Source: an uncultured Bacteroidales bacterium (lineage in GTDB: Bacteria > Bacteroidota > Bacteroidia > Bacteroidales > Muribaculaceae). From it: a stretch of DNA of 64,000 bases. The stretch covers positions 49,165 to 113,164 of the forward strand of contig CADAZN010000005.1 of NCBI GenBank assembly GCA_902792435.1, in the 5' to 3' direction. This document shows, piece after piece, positions 8,457-15,622 of this stretch (the stretch's first letter is position 1; each line of letters begins with the position of its first letter). The notes under the pieces were generated by a model, which saw only the letters and a list, made by a program, of their open reading frames with translations, was not told the DNA's origin and did not search any database. Position numbers and translations under genes: made by a program.

Positions 8457-9329
8457 TCATGAAAAACCAATGGATTTTCTTCTCTCTCCATTTAGAACGT
8501 CGAGTTGTTGTGCCAAATTATCATATTTGGCACGAAAAACTTTCATTTCGGCAGCATTGTTTTTATGAATGAAATCCATGATGCAATTGGTATTAATATT
8601 ACATTTTGAAAGCGCGCTTTGAAGGGCAGCATTTTCTACTACATTTAATATATTAGCAACCGTAAAATTCTCGCTAGCTTCAACAATTTGATCGTAGTCA
8701 ATCTTTTCAACAGGACGCCCTTTCAAACTCTGTTGAAATATAAAACCACGCATATCTTCATCAGGGAATGGAAGATAAAACAATTCGTTTAGATACCCTG
8801 AATATCCAATTTGTGCATCGGTATCTTGTGGGCGGGATGTTGTTGCTATAAAAAGAATATTTCTTTCATAGCCTTGTTTTATTAAGTCCAAAATATTAGC
8901 AACATCCAAACGCGAGGAGCCATTCTTTACCGTGTCACGGTTGGGTAAGATAGTCTCAACATTTTCTAAAACAATTGTACCAGATAGCTTTGCCGCCATT
9001 TCAATAAGACATGCAAAACTACAGCTCAACACTTTATTTTCATCCCTCAACAACCTGTGCCGGTTCACAATTATATATGGCCTGTTCAGCATTTGAGCAA
9101 AAGATTTAGCTATAAACGTTTTTCCTTGCCCAGGAGCACTAAACAATAATAATCCTAAAGGGCGTTTCAGTAAATATGGATTGTTTCCCTCATATTCTTG
9201 CAATGGAAACATTATTTTCTCCTTAAACCGCTCAAATATTGTATTGGAGTGGAAGAGCGCCTTTTGGCATTCCTCGAATGGAGGTTCAAAGAAATCATAA
9301 GATCCATATTTCTGTTCTAAATCAATCAT
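8457..9329 (-). CDS. AAA+ family ATPase with atypical Walker B, in the peptide-modification operon
   Basis: Encodes 290 residues. Walker A is SAPGQGKT (residues 64-71). The predicted Walker B is TIVLENVE (118-125), where the usual Asp-Glu is Glu-Asn. Sensor-1 region is IATTSRP (161-167). A C-terminal helical lid contains NILNVVENAALQSALSK. The architecture is that of a single-module CDC48/FtsH-like AAA+ protein without a protease domain. It overlaps the preceding GNAT gene by 4 bp (start 9329, GNAT stop 9326), so translation is coupled. It may remodel or unfold the modified peptide or the maturase; the Walker B change raises the possibility that it binds ATP but hydrolyses it poorly. Function inferred. 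Confidence 0.82.
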   Translation of the reverse strand: MIDLEQKYGSYDFFEPPFEECQKALFHSNTIFERFKEKIMFPLQEYEGNNPYLLKRPLGLLLFSAPGQGKTFIAKSFAQMLNRPYIIVNRHRLLRDENKVLSCSFACLIEMAAKLSGTIVLENVETILPNRDTVKNGSSRLDVANILDLIKQGYERNILFIATTSRPQDTDAQIGYSGYLNELFYLPFPDEDMRGFIFQQSLKGRPVEKIDYDQIVEASENFTVANILNVVENAALQSALSKCNINTNCIMDFIHKNNAAEMKVFRAKYDNLAQQLDVLNGERRKSIGFS

Positions 9330-9823
9330 ATGCCTGCCCTAGATTTAATTGTTCTGACGAACTCGTTATCAAATTGTTCAGATGTCAATGTGCTATCAAA
9401 ATGATTCTCATCCTGGGCTTTCAGCTCAAATCCCATGCATTTAGTGGTCTTGAATGCTCTTGTGTTGAAAGCAAAAGAACCACTGCGTATTATAGCATTA
9501 GGATAATAATTGAAAAAATGGTTTATAAAAGCCACACCAGAGTAAATGCCATACCCACGATTCTGAATCTTAGTAGGAACGAAACCAGCAATAGAGTAAG
9601 TCTTATCATGATTTTGAGAGAACTTAGCCATAGCTATCTTTCTCTTGACACCATTATGTTCTAACACACATACATATTTAGCTTCATATTTCCAAGGAAG
9701 AAAATATCCTAATACTCTACGCTTATCGTCAAACATGAAACGTTGAATAGACTTGTCGGTGACAATCTGAAATTGAAACCAAAAATCTCTATACCAATGA
9801 TATGGTCTTACTAACGTCTTCAT
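9326..9823 (-). CDS. GNAT-like N-acetyltransferase, second copy in the peptide operon
   Basis: Encodes 165 residues. The acetyl-CoA-binding motif A is visible as IQNRGYGIYSGVAFINHFF (about 106-124; Q-N-R-G-Y-G). A late motif-B-like segment, AFNTRAFKTTKCMGFEL, ends in the typical GF. No signal peptide. It overlaps both neighbours by 4 bp, so it is certainly part of this operon. GNAT enzymes move an acetyl (or other acyl) group from CoA to an amine; a target in this operon would be the N-terminus or a Lys of the precursor peptide, which is inference. Confidence 0.8.
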   Translation of the reverse strand: MKTLVRPYHWYRDFWFQFQIVTDKSIQRFMFDDKRRVLGYFLPWKYEAKYVCVLEHNGVKRKIAMAKFSQNHDKTYSIAGFVPTKIQNRGYGIYSGVAFINHFFNYYPNAIIRSGSFAFNTRAFKTTKCMGFELKAQDENHFDSTLTSEQFDNEFVRTIKSRAGI

Positions 9824-10335
9824 ATTGTCTTAAGTAATCGGATTGGCACAGGAGATGTATAAAAATCCTCTTTTGTGAGTCTCAGCTTGTTAAATAGTCG
9901 AACGTCGTAATGCATTTGACCGATAACATGAAACCCCATAGACATGTTCATTTTCATTGAACGTCTATTATTCTCATAAATAGCACAATGGAGCTCAGTA
10001 CAACTTGTTGACTTGAAATAATTATCCAAAGCAAACACGTAACTGCGAATACTTGTTGCGCTATTATGAAAGTGCTTTATCATTCCACCAAAAACATCGG
10101 TCCATCCGCCTTTTCTTTTAATGAAATGACAAAAAGCAACAGGTTCTCCAGTCTTATCTAAAGACAGCACCCACTTGGTTTCACAATCATTTTGAGGGCA
10201 AACAAAGCGAAGGATCTGTTGGTCAGTCACAAAATCATCTGCTGAAAAACCACTATTCTCAATCCATTCAGGGTCACGCAGCATCGAAGCATAAAAGCCA
10301 ATGTCTTCAACTGTTGCTATATGAGCGCAAAACAT
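9820..10335 (-). CDS. GNAT-fold protein, first copy in the peptide operon, motif A degenerate
   Basis: Encodes 171 residues. It fits the GNAT plan: an N-terminal beta-alpha part (HIATVEDIGFYASMLRDPEW), central strands (WVLSLDKTGEPVAFCHFIKR) and a clear motif B (AIYENNRRSMKMNMSMGFHV). Where motif A should read Q/RxxGxG/A, the segment is HFHNSATSIRSYVF, so CoA binding may be altered or lost. The start is 7 bp after the radical SAM stop (10343). Two adjacent GNATs, one with a good and one with a poor CoA motif, may form a heteromer or act on different sites; this is inference. Confidence 0.75.
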   Translation of the reverse strand: MFCAHIATVEDIGFYASMLRDPEWIENSGFSADDFVTDQQILRFVCPQNDCETKWVLSLDKTGEPVAFCHFIKRKGGWTDVFGGMIKHFHNSATSIRSYVFALDNYFKSTSCTELHCAIYENNRRSMKMNMSMGFHVIGQMHYDVRLFNKLRLTKEDFYTSPVPIRLLKTI

Positions 10336-10342
10336 AGGTTAT

Positions 10343-11503
10343 TTAAACTTCAACATTCAGGTCTTTTAGCTCCTGTTCAATTGACTCTAATAGTGGAACG
10401 ATTTTTTCGATTGCCTCAAGTGTAGCCATTCTAGATTGCAGTTCTTCAACCGAAAGTGAATTGGTATCTTCTTTGCTGTTGACGATTCGGTCATATTCAT
10501 ACTTAGCAACTTCAAGAGTACGAACTTTCTCCAACTTGCACAAATTCATATCGCGACTGCCTATGCTACCACGCTCAATGTAATTTGCGCCATAGCAAGT
10601 TGGGCAAGTTGGATACAATGGGCATTTAGAGCACTCTTCTGAGATATATTCTTTGGGGTTAGCCCAGTCGATGTCGTGCCAAGCTTGTGATTTTTCTTTA
10701 CCGCAAACGTTCTCAAAGAACAAATGACATGGATATTGAGAACCATCAATGTTATAAGCCATCATCTCTACACCTGCCCCACACCAGCGGCGAGTACGCC
10801 CTTGCTCCGAAACAAGGATTGGAAAGCACAAATTGAAAATAGAATCCTTCTTTAAATCAGGATTCTCTTTATAGAATTTGGCGAGACGACGCAACTCTCG
10901 TTGGTAAACATGGACAAAATGTGGTGCGCTCCAGTCGACCATATAAGCCAAATTAACTAAGATGTTATGGAGGCCAACCGAATGAAGGAACATAACACCA
11001 TCAGCCAATGTCTCAATTGACTTGGGGCTGACAGTCATTTTGACACCTTGATTGGGCCAAGTTTTAGCAAAGAAATCAATATCAATAAGGTCAAACGAGT
11101 TTGATCTATTCATATTCTGCATTTCACGTGTTCCATCAAGACTTAACCCTGCTACGAAACGGTGACGATTCTCGTACAACCAGTCTTTTATCTCGCCATG
11201 AACCTTGGTGCCATTTGTCGTTGCAAAAAAGACATAGTGGGTCTTAAAATCCTGTGCCCATGTCCATTCACAAAGTTCTTTAATTTTTGAAAATACTAGA
11301 AACGGTTCACCTCCATGTAGATTGACAATTACCGACTCATCAGAAGGTGAACTAAGTTGTTCAAAGAGCTTCTGTTTTGTCTGTTCCACATCAAACTCGT
11401 CATTGCCAATCTTGTTTTCGTAGCAATATACACAACGCAGGTTGCAAGCAACATTTGTAGTAATATATATATTTTTCTTTGTTTGTTCTAGTTCCATTAT
11501 CAT
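10343..11503 (-). CDS. Radical SAM/SPASM peptide maturase
   Basis: Encodes 386 residues. The radical SAM cluster motif is CNLRCVYC (Cys 20, 24, 27), followed by NLHGGEP (61-67), the GGEP SAM-binding motif. The C-terminal SPASM domain is complete: Cys 241, 259, 267, then C-x2-C-x5-C-x2-C (291, 294, 300, 303) and Cys 322, able to hold two auxiliary 4Fe-4S clusters. A helical tail (ATLEAIEKIVPLLESIEQ) follows. SPASM enzymes install thioether or C-C links in ribosomal peptides or make formylglycine in sulfatases. Here the gene lies 79 bp after a Cys-repeat peptide gene and no sulfatase is nearby, so a RiPP maturase is the best reading. A second Met is at 11497. Confidence 0.9.
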   Translation of the reverse strand: MIMELEQTKKNIYITTNVACNLRCVYCYENKIGNDEFDVEQTKQKLFEQLSSPSDESVIVNLHGGEPFLVFSKIKELCEWTWAQDFKTHYVFFATTNGTKVHGEIKDWLYENRHRFVAGLSLDGTREMQNMNRSNSFDLIDIDFFAKTWPNQGVKMTVSPKSIETLADGVMFLHSVGLHNILVNLAYMVDWSAPHFVHVYQRELRRLAKFYKENPDLKKDSIFNLCFPILVSEQGRTRRWCGAGVEMMAYNIDGSQYPCHLFFENVCGKEKSQAWHDIDWANPKEYISEECSKCPLYPTCPTCYGANYIERGSIGSRDMNLCKLEKVRTLEVAKYEYDRIVNSKEDTNSLSVEELQSRMATLEAIEKIVPLLESIEQELKDLNVEV

Positions 11504-11525
11504 GAATATAGCTTATAACAAAACT

Positions 11526-11547
11526 AAGGGCATAATACTATGTCCTT
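11526..11547 (-). promoter_or_regulatory. Imperfect hairpin between precursor and maturase genes
   Basis: AAGGGCATA and TATGTCCTT form a 9-bp stem with one mismatch and a 4-base loop. On the minus strand it is followed by AGTTTTG. It could be a leaky terminator that keeps precursor mRNA above maturase mRNA, as is common in RiPP operons. Weak evidence. Confidence 0.35.
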
Positions 11548-11582
11548 AATGTTTTCTTCGTAAATCTCAATTTTATAAGTAA

Positions 11583-11762
11583 TTAAGATTTACCACAGCC
11601 TTCGCATCTGCCATCACATGTATCATCACATGAGCCCTCACAACTCCCACTGCAGGAACACGCATAGATACTAAAATCTTTTTGTTGTTCTATGGGCTGA
11701 ATTGAGGATAAACGAGTAGTAAACTCTTCTTTTTTATCTTGAATTTTTTTAAGATCAAACAT
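11583..11762 (-). CDS. Putative RiPP precursor peptide with CXXX-repeat core
   Basis: A 59-residue ORF, below common length cut-offs. The leader-like part (1-34, MFDLKKIQDKKEEFTTRLSS then IQPIEQQKDFSIYA) is charged and helical. The tail packs seven Cys into 22 residues at 35, 37, 41, 45, 49, 53 and 56: CSCSGSCEGSCDDTCDG then RCEGCGKS. Five of the cysteines (37-53) are exactly four apart (CXXX repeat). No signal peptide, so a disulfide-rich secreted toxin is less likely. It is directly upstream of a SPASM radical SAM gene on the same strand. Families called CXXX-repeat peptides with radical SAM maturases are known from Bacteroidales; whether this belongs to them needs a profile search. Likely modification: thioether links from Cys (inference). 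Confidence 0.8.
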   Translation of the reverse strand: MFDLKKIQDKKEEFTTRLSSIQPIEQQKDFSIYACSCSGSCEGSCDDTCDGRCEGCGKS

Positions 11763-11812
11763 GATTATTGTTTATAATTTCGATGATAAAGAAAAACTAA
11801 AAAATAAACCAT

Positions 11813-11880
11813 AGTGTCCACTAAAAAACATGACCAAGCAAAAAGCTATAAAATGCGACCCTTGCTTTTTAGTGAACACT
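11813..11880. promoter_or_regulatory. Long hairpin between the 95-aa gene and the precursor gene
   Basis: AGTGTCCACTAAAAA pairs with TTTTTAGTGAACACT (one mismatch) around a loop of about 35 nt. Inside, AAAAAGC and GCTTTTT offer an alternative pairing. On the minus strand it follows the stop of the 95-aa gene by 15 nt and is trailed by a U-rich stretch (TTTATTTTTTAG), so it may be that gene's terminator, or the structured leader of the precursor mRNA. Confidence 0.5.
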
Positions 11881-11895
11881 CTAAAGAATTAGGAA

Positions 11896-12183
11896 TTAAT
11901 AATTTTGAAATAATTTCCTTCCTTTTTTAGCTTCTATTTTGGCTCTTCTCTCTTCTAATGTAAGATGTTTCTTTTTTCCGATTTTCGTACCTGAATTTTT
12001 TTCAAGACCTGCAACGAAGTCTTCTAGCAGGACATTACCCACTTTTTTTGAGGTTTTCTTTACACTACGACCAGCTGCGTGTTTCAATCCATTATAAGTA
12101 CCCCTTTTTGTTACTTTTCTAGCTTCAACAGCATTTGGCATAGCTATAGCAATAGCCGCTAAAATCAATAATAATTTTTTCAT
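11896..12183 (-). CDS. Small basic exported protein (hypothetical)
   Basis: Encodes 95 residues. Residues 1-21 are a signal peptide (MKKLLLILAAIAIAMPNAVE). The mature part is strongly basic (KVTKRGTYNGLKHAAGRSVK, KIGKKKHLTLEERRAKIEAK) and without Cys. It has its own -7 box at 12239-12246 and a possible terminator at 11813-11880. It lies just upstream of the peptide operon on the same strand, but the shared context may be accidental. Family not recognised. Confidence 0.65.
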   Translation of the reverse strand: MKKLLLILAAIAIAMPNAVEARKVTKRGTYNGLKHAAGRSVKKTSKKVGNVLLEDFVAGLEKNSGTKIGKKKHLTLEERRAKIEAKKGRKLFQNY

Positions 12184-12238
12184 TTTTCTTAAAGTTTTAG
12201 TTAGTAAATATTATTAAAATCACATTTTTTAGTTTGCA

Positions 12239-12246
12239 CAAAATTA
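12239..12246 (-). promoter_or_regulatory. -7 promoter box of the 95-aa gene
   Basis: The minus strand reads TAATTTTG, a perfect TAnnTTTG box 56 nt before the ATG. Confidence 0.6.
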
Positions 12247-12267
12247 AACAAAAAAACAAATCGAAAA

Positions 12268-12285
12268 TAATTCAAATTGGGTCAA
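12268..12285. promoter_or_regulatory. Putative operator, left copy
   Basis: TAATTCAAATTGGGTCAA, identical over 18 bp to the copy at 12446-12463. Within it TCAA occurs twice, 10 bp apart (one helical turn), as in direct-repeat operators. The two copies lie in the 362-bp divergent gap between the 95-aa gene and the HTH gene. Otherwise that gap holds only the two promoters and AT-rich sequence. Confidence 0.5.
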
Positions 12286-12445
12286 GTTTTGAATATGGTA
12301 AATTGAATTGATTTGAACAGATTTGGTAGGATATTTGGGGGGAGGTTGTTATGAAAAATGATGGAAAAAATCACAAATTTTAAGTTTCGGAGCTTTTTTG
12401 GCTTTGAAGTTATGCTTTCGATTTTTAATAGAAACTAGAACGGTT

Positions 12446-12463
12446 TAATTCAAATTGGGTCAA
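12446..12463. promoter_or_regulatory. Putative operator, right copy
   Basis: Exact 18-bp copy of 12268-12285, in the same orientation. It lies 67 bp upstream of the -7 box of the HTH gene, a usual distance for an activator site. Confidence 0.5.
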
Positions 12464-12530
12464 TTTGTATCAGGATTGCTAGTTTTTTGTATTATTATTG
12501 TGGTGGTGGGGAAAAATGTTTAACTTTGCA

Positions 12531-12538
12531 AATAATAT
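12531..12538 (+). promoter_or_regulatory. -7 promoter box of the HTH gene
   Basis: TAACTTTG, a perfect box whose last G is 8 nt before the ATG at 12546, so the mRNA would be nearly leaderless. I see no good -33 element at the usual distance, which fits activator dependence. Confidence 0.6.
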
Positions 12539-12545
12539 TCAATTT

Positions 12546-13124
12546 ATGAGTGATAAAGATAAATATGTAAAACTGCTGACTGGCGATGTGGAAGAACGCC
12601 TTGGTCGTGGCATGCTTTCGCCCAAAGATTTTGAGTACCTTCATGGCATAATAGCTTCGGAACTTAATGAGAGTGTGAGCGTGTCGACACTGAAGCGCCT
12701 GTGGGGATATTCGAAGTATCTGTCGAGCCCCAGCGTGAGCATTTTATCGATCCTTTGCCGTCTAGTGGGCTATCGCGACTGGGAAGACTACAGGGCAAAT
12801 CGTGAAAAAGAAGATAATGCTCCTAGCGCTATTGTGCTGAATGACAAGATAACTGTTGCTACCGACCTTGAGGAGGGTGACCGCATCAGGCTCACATGGG
12901 CGCCACAGCGAGTGTGCGACGTGATGTACCACGGTGATGGCGATTTTGAAGTGCTAGCATCGCAAAACACTGGCATCAAGGCTGGTGACTGGTTTTGCTG
13001 CAGCCTTATTGTGAGCGGCGAGCCTTTGTGGCTTAGCAACTTGCGCCAGTATGGAAAAGCTCCCGTGGCCTATGTGTGCGGAAAGCAGGGAGGAGTACGG
13101 TTTCAGTTAATGCATAATTCATAA
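12546..13124 (+). CDS. HTH-type putative DNA-binding protein of the kinase locus
   Basis: Encodes 192 residues. Residues 1-75 are helical and contain LSPKDFEYLHGIIASELNES then VSVSTLKRLWGYSKYLSSPS, a pattern I associate with Bacteroidales helix-turn-helix-like proteins (VSxSTLKRLWGY). The C-terminal half is a small beta-rich domain (GDRIRLTWAPQRVCDVMYHG, DGDFEVLASQNTGIKAGDWF). The Met at 12546 is chosen over 12498 and 12516 because the promoter box at 12531-12538 lies between them. It precedes the Ser/Thr kinase gene by 61 bp and is probably its partner or regulator. Confidence 0.75.
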   Translation: MSDKDKYVKLLTGDVEERLGRGMLSPKDFEYLHGIIASELNESVSVSTLKRLWGYSKYLSSPSVSILSILCRLVGYRDWEDYRANREKEDNAPSAIVLNDKITVATDLEEGDRIRLTWAPQRVCDVMYHGDGDFEVLASQNTGIKAGDWFCCSLIVSGEPLWLSNLRQYGKAPVAYVCGKQGGVRFQLMHNS

Positions 13125-13185
13125 TGCACAATTTTCAGTTTTCAGTTCTCAGTTTTGGTTTTTGATTTGTATAATTTGTGACGTT

Positions 13186-14520
13186 TTGAGCGAGAATAGT
13201 AGCATACATGACAGCCAGGTGTCGGGTATTGTTCCCGATGACTATGAGGGCATTGAGTCGCAGTTCACTCAGGTGAGTGAGTTGCCGTCGCTAGGCCATT
13301 GCCGCCTGATGAAGGCTATGCGCTATGGCCGCTGGCATGTGCTCAAGGGGCTGAAAGCAGAGTATGCCGCTGACCCCACTCACACACAGCGCTTGCGCAA
13401 GGAACTGGAAATGATGATGAAGCTGTCGCATGCTGGCATCCTGCAGGTGCATGGCATGGAGAAGGGCTGTAAGGATGCCGAGGTGGGCATGGACACATTT
13501 ATTGTGATGGAATGGGTCGACGGCTTGACACTTGGAGAGTGGCTTGCCACAGGTCCTAGCCTAAGTCAGCGCCAGCGAGTGGCCGATGAGATGCTCGATG
13601 CCACGAGCTACATGCACCGCCAGGGTGTGGTTCACCGCGACCTAAAGCCCGAGAACATCATGATAACGCGCAACGGAGCTAACGTGAAGATTATAGACTT
13701 TGGGCTTGCCGACAATGACCAGTACGCCGTGTTTAAGAATCCTGCTGGTACCGAGCAATATATCGCTCCTGAGCAATTAAACTCTAATGTTGCCGACTCG
13801 CGCAACGACATCTACAGCCTGGGCATAGTGTTGAACCTCATGCACATGGGCAGCATCTATAAAAGAGTGGTTAGGAAATGCCTGATGCCCATTAGTGCTC
13901 GCTATCAGAGTGTGGATGAGATAAGGGAGGATCTTGAGCGAAGCAAGCGCCGGCGCCGGCTGGCTCGCATCGCCGGCTTTGCGATTGCGGTGTCGCTCGT
14001 GATTGCGAGCATCTTGCTTGGACTGGGATATGCGGGGCGTCAGAAACTTGAGAATCCTTCGGGGAACTTCACATTTCGCGACAGCAATGATTTTGTCCAC
14101 ACCAATTGGGATAATGTTACATCAACTCTAACTTCGGTGCAATATGCAGGTGGGAATAAAGCAAATGTAAGGCTCAGGTCAGACTACCGCTTTAACGGTA
14201 ACACTTGGATAAGTGGCGAACTTGGGTTCGGTTGTTTTCGCAACATGGATAAACTTGAAAATGTGACGCTTGACCCTCCAAGTTTTGGCATACAAAAAAA
14301 CTCCTTCAAGGGTTGTAAGAGCCTTAAAAGCATCACTATGCCTAATATCATTCATCCTCCACACATTGGCAACGGCGGCTGGGTGACGGTGATTGACTCA
14401 ATTTTTGAACCGTACCATTTTGACCGCGTTACGCTCTATGTGCCTGAGCCCGAGATGTTGCGCAACGATGCCTCATGGCGCAAGTTCAAGCACATTGAGC
14501 CTTATCAGCCAAAGCAATAG
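13186..14520 (+). CDS. Transmembrane Ser/Thr protein kinase with BspA-like LRR ectodomain
   Basis: About 444 residues. The kinase domain (about 20-245) shows the lysine region WHVLKGLK, the helix-C glutamate region RKELEMMMKLSH, the catalytic loop VVHRDLKPENIM, DFG (KIIDFGLADN) and GTEQYIAPEQ. The glycine loop is poor. A basic stretch (RSKRRRRLARIAG) and one TM helix (FAIAVSLVIASILLGLGYAG) follow. The outside part ends in LRR_5-like repeats (CFRNMDKLENVTL, FKGCKSLKSITM). It is thus a receptor-like kinase: surface sensor, cytoplasmic phosphotransfer. No ATG exists at the N-terminus; TTG at 13186 or 13162 are candidates, and 13186 gives MSENSSIHDS. Confidence 0.88.
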   Translation: MSENSSIHDSQVSGIVPDDYEGIESQFTQVSELPSLGHCRLMKAMRYGRWHVLKGLKAEYAADPTHTQRLRKELEMMMKLSHAGILQVHGMEKGCKDAEVGMDTFIVMEWVDGLTLGEWLATGPSLSQRQRVADEMLDATSYMHRQGVVHRDLKPENIMITRNGANVKIIDFGLADNDQYAVFKNPAGTEQYIAPEQLNSNVADSRNDIYSLGIVLNLMHMGSIYKRVVRKCLMPISARYQSVDEIREDLERSKRRRRLARIAGFAIAVSLVIASILLGLGYAGRQKLENPSGNFTFRDSNDFVHTNWDNVTSTLTSVQYAGGNKANVRLRSDYRFNGNTWISGELGFGCFRNMDKLENVTLDPPSFGIQKNSFKGCKSLKSITMPNIIHPPHIGNGGWVTVIDSIFEPYHFDRVTLYVPEPEMLRNDASWRKFKHIEPYQPKQ

Positions 14521-14566
14521 AGTTTTCAGTTGTCAGTTTTCAGTAGTCAGTTTTTCATACCCCCTA

Positions 14567-14587
14567 CCCCCTCTATCTTAGAGGGGG
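14567..14587. repeat. CCCCCT/AGGGGG palindrome, copy 1
   Basis: CCCCCTCTA, loop TCT, TAGAGGGGG: a perfect 9-bp stem. Copies lie at 45225-45245 and 61451-61466, each preceded by a further C-rich run (ATACCCCCTA-like). It sits between the converging kinase and miaA genes and could act as a bidirectional terminator. Confidence 0.75.
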
Positions 14588-14612
14588 AGTTGATTTTGGT
14601 GTAGTAAACTTT

Positions 14613-15518
14613 TTATTTCAGGTTGTTTTTAATGCTGAGGACGGCGGCGATGAAGTCGTCGTTGGGCATATCGTATGGAAGCCAATGGATGTGGGTGCCT
14701 CGACGTTCCATGCCTCGGAACCAAGTCATCTGGCGCTTGGCGAACTGATGGATGGCCGTTTCGAGCTGTGTGAACATCTCGTCGTAAGTGAGCTGCCCGA
14801 TGACGTGCAGAGTGATGAATTTGTATTCTAAGCCGTAATAGATTAAGTCTTCGGGGGCTACCCCACCCTCAATTAAGCGTCGCACCTCGTCGACCATACC
14901 GGCCTCGAGACGCGCTTTTAAGCGCTCGGTGATGCGGTTGCGGCGTGTGTCGCGGTCGATGTCGACACCGATGACCACTGCATCGGTAAGCGGATGTGGC
15001 TCGGTCTGTGCTTTGAGGTGCGGATTGTCGTGGTAGTACATAGCAATCTCAATGGCGCGGATAGCACGTTTGCAGGTGTCGATATCGCTGTTGTTGCGCA
15101 ACGTTTTGTAACGCTTGAGGATGACGGTGAGTTCGTCTAGGCTCTTAGTGCTCAATTCCTGGCGCAATTCACAGTTCTCGGGCACAGGCGGCAGCGCAAT
15201 GCCCTTGACTACACTCTCGACGTACATTCCCGTGCCTCCACACAGAATGACCGGTTTGCCCCGGCTCGTTATGTCGTCGTAGCAAGCCTGATAGTCGCGC
15301 AAGTACTCGTAGAGGTTGTATTTGTAGCCCGCATCGCAGATGTCAATCATGTGGTAAGGCACGCTGCCATACTCGTCGAGATCCTTACCAGTGCCCAGGT
15401 CCATGCCACGGTAGAGCTGGCGAGAGTCGGCGCTGATGATTTCGCCGCCTATCGCCTGGGCAAGGGCTACTGCCTTGCCTGTCTTGCCTGAAGCTGTGGG
15501 ACCGGTTATTACTATCAT
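14613..15518 (-). CDS. miaA: tRNA dimethylallyltransferase
   Basis: Encodes 301 residues. The P-loop is ITGPTASGKTGKAVALAQ (about 4-21), followed by the substrate-binding IISADSRQLYRGMDLGTGKD and YHMIDICDAGYKYNLYEY. Further along are VILCGGTGMYVESVVKG and the C-terminal QFAKRQMTWFRGM. MiaA moves a dimethylallyl group to N6 of A37 in tRNAs that read UNN codons. The Met at 15518 is preferred: the extra residues from 15593 or 15554 are encoded by a degenerate repeat (GAGTTAAGAGTGGAGAGTG on the plus strand), which is not typical of the family. Confidence 0.96.
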   Translation of the reverse strand: MIVITGPTASGKTGKAVALAQAIGGEIISADSRQLYRGMDLGTGKDLDEYGSVPYHMIDICDAGYKYNLYEYLRDYQACYDDITSRGKPVILCGGTGMYVESVVKGIALPPVPENCELRQELSTKSLDELTVILKRYKTLRNNSDIDTCKRAIRAIEIAMYYHDNPHLKAQTEPHPLTDAVVIGVDIDRDTRRNRITERLKARLEAGMVDEVRRLIEGGVAPEDLIYYGLEYKFITLHVIGQLTYDEMFTQLETAIHQFAKRQMTWFRGMERRGTHIHWLPYDMPNDDFIAAVLSIKNNLK

Positions 15519-15622
15519 AGAGTTATGAGTTAAGAGTGGAGAGTGAGAGTTCATAGTTATGTTCTCTAGATAAACTAGATTCACTAGAAACACTAGATAT
15601 TATAGAAACTACTGAAAACTGA

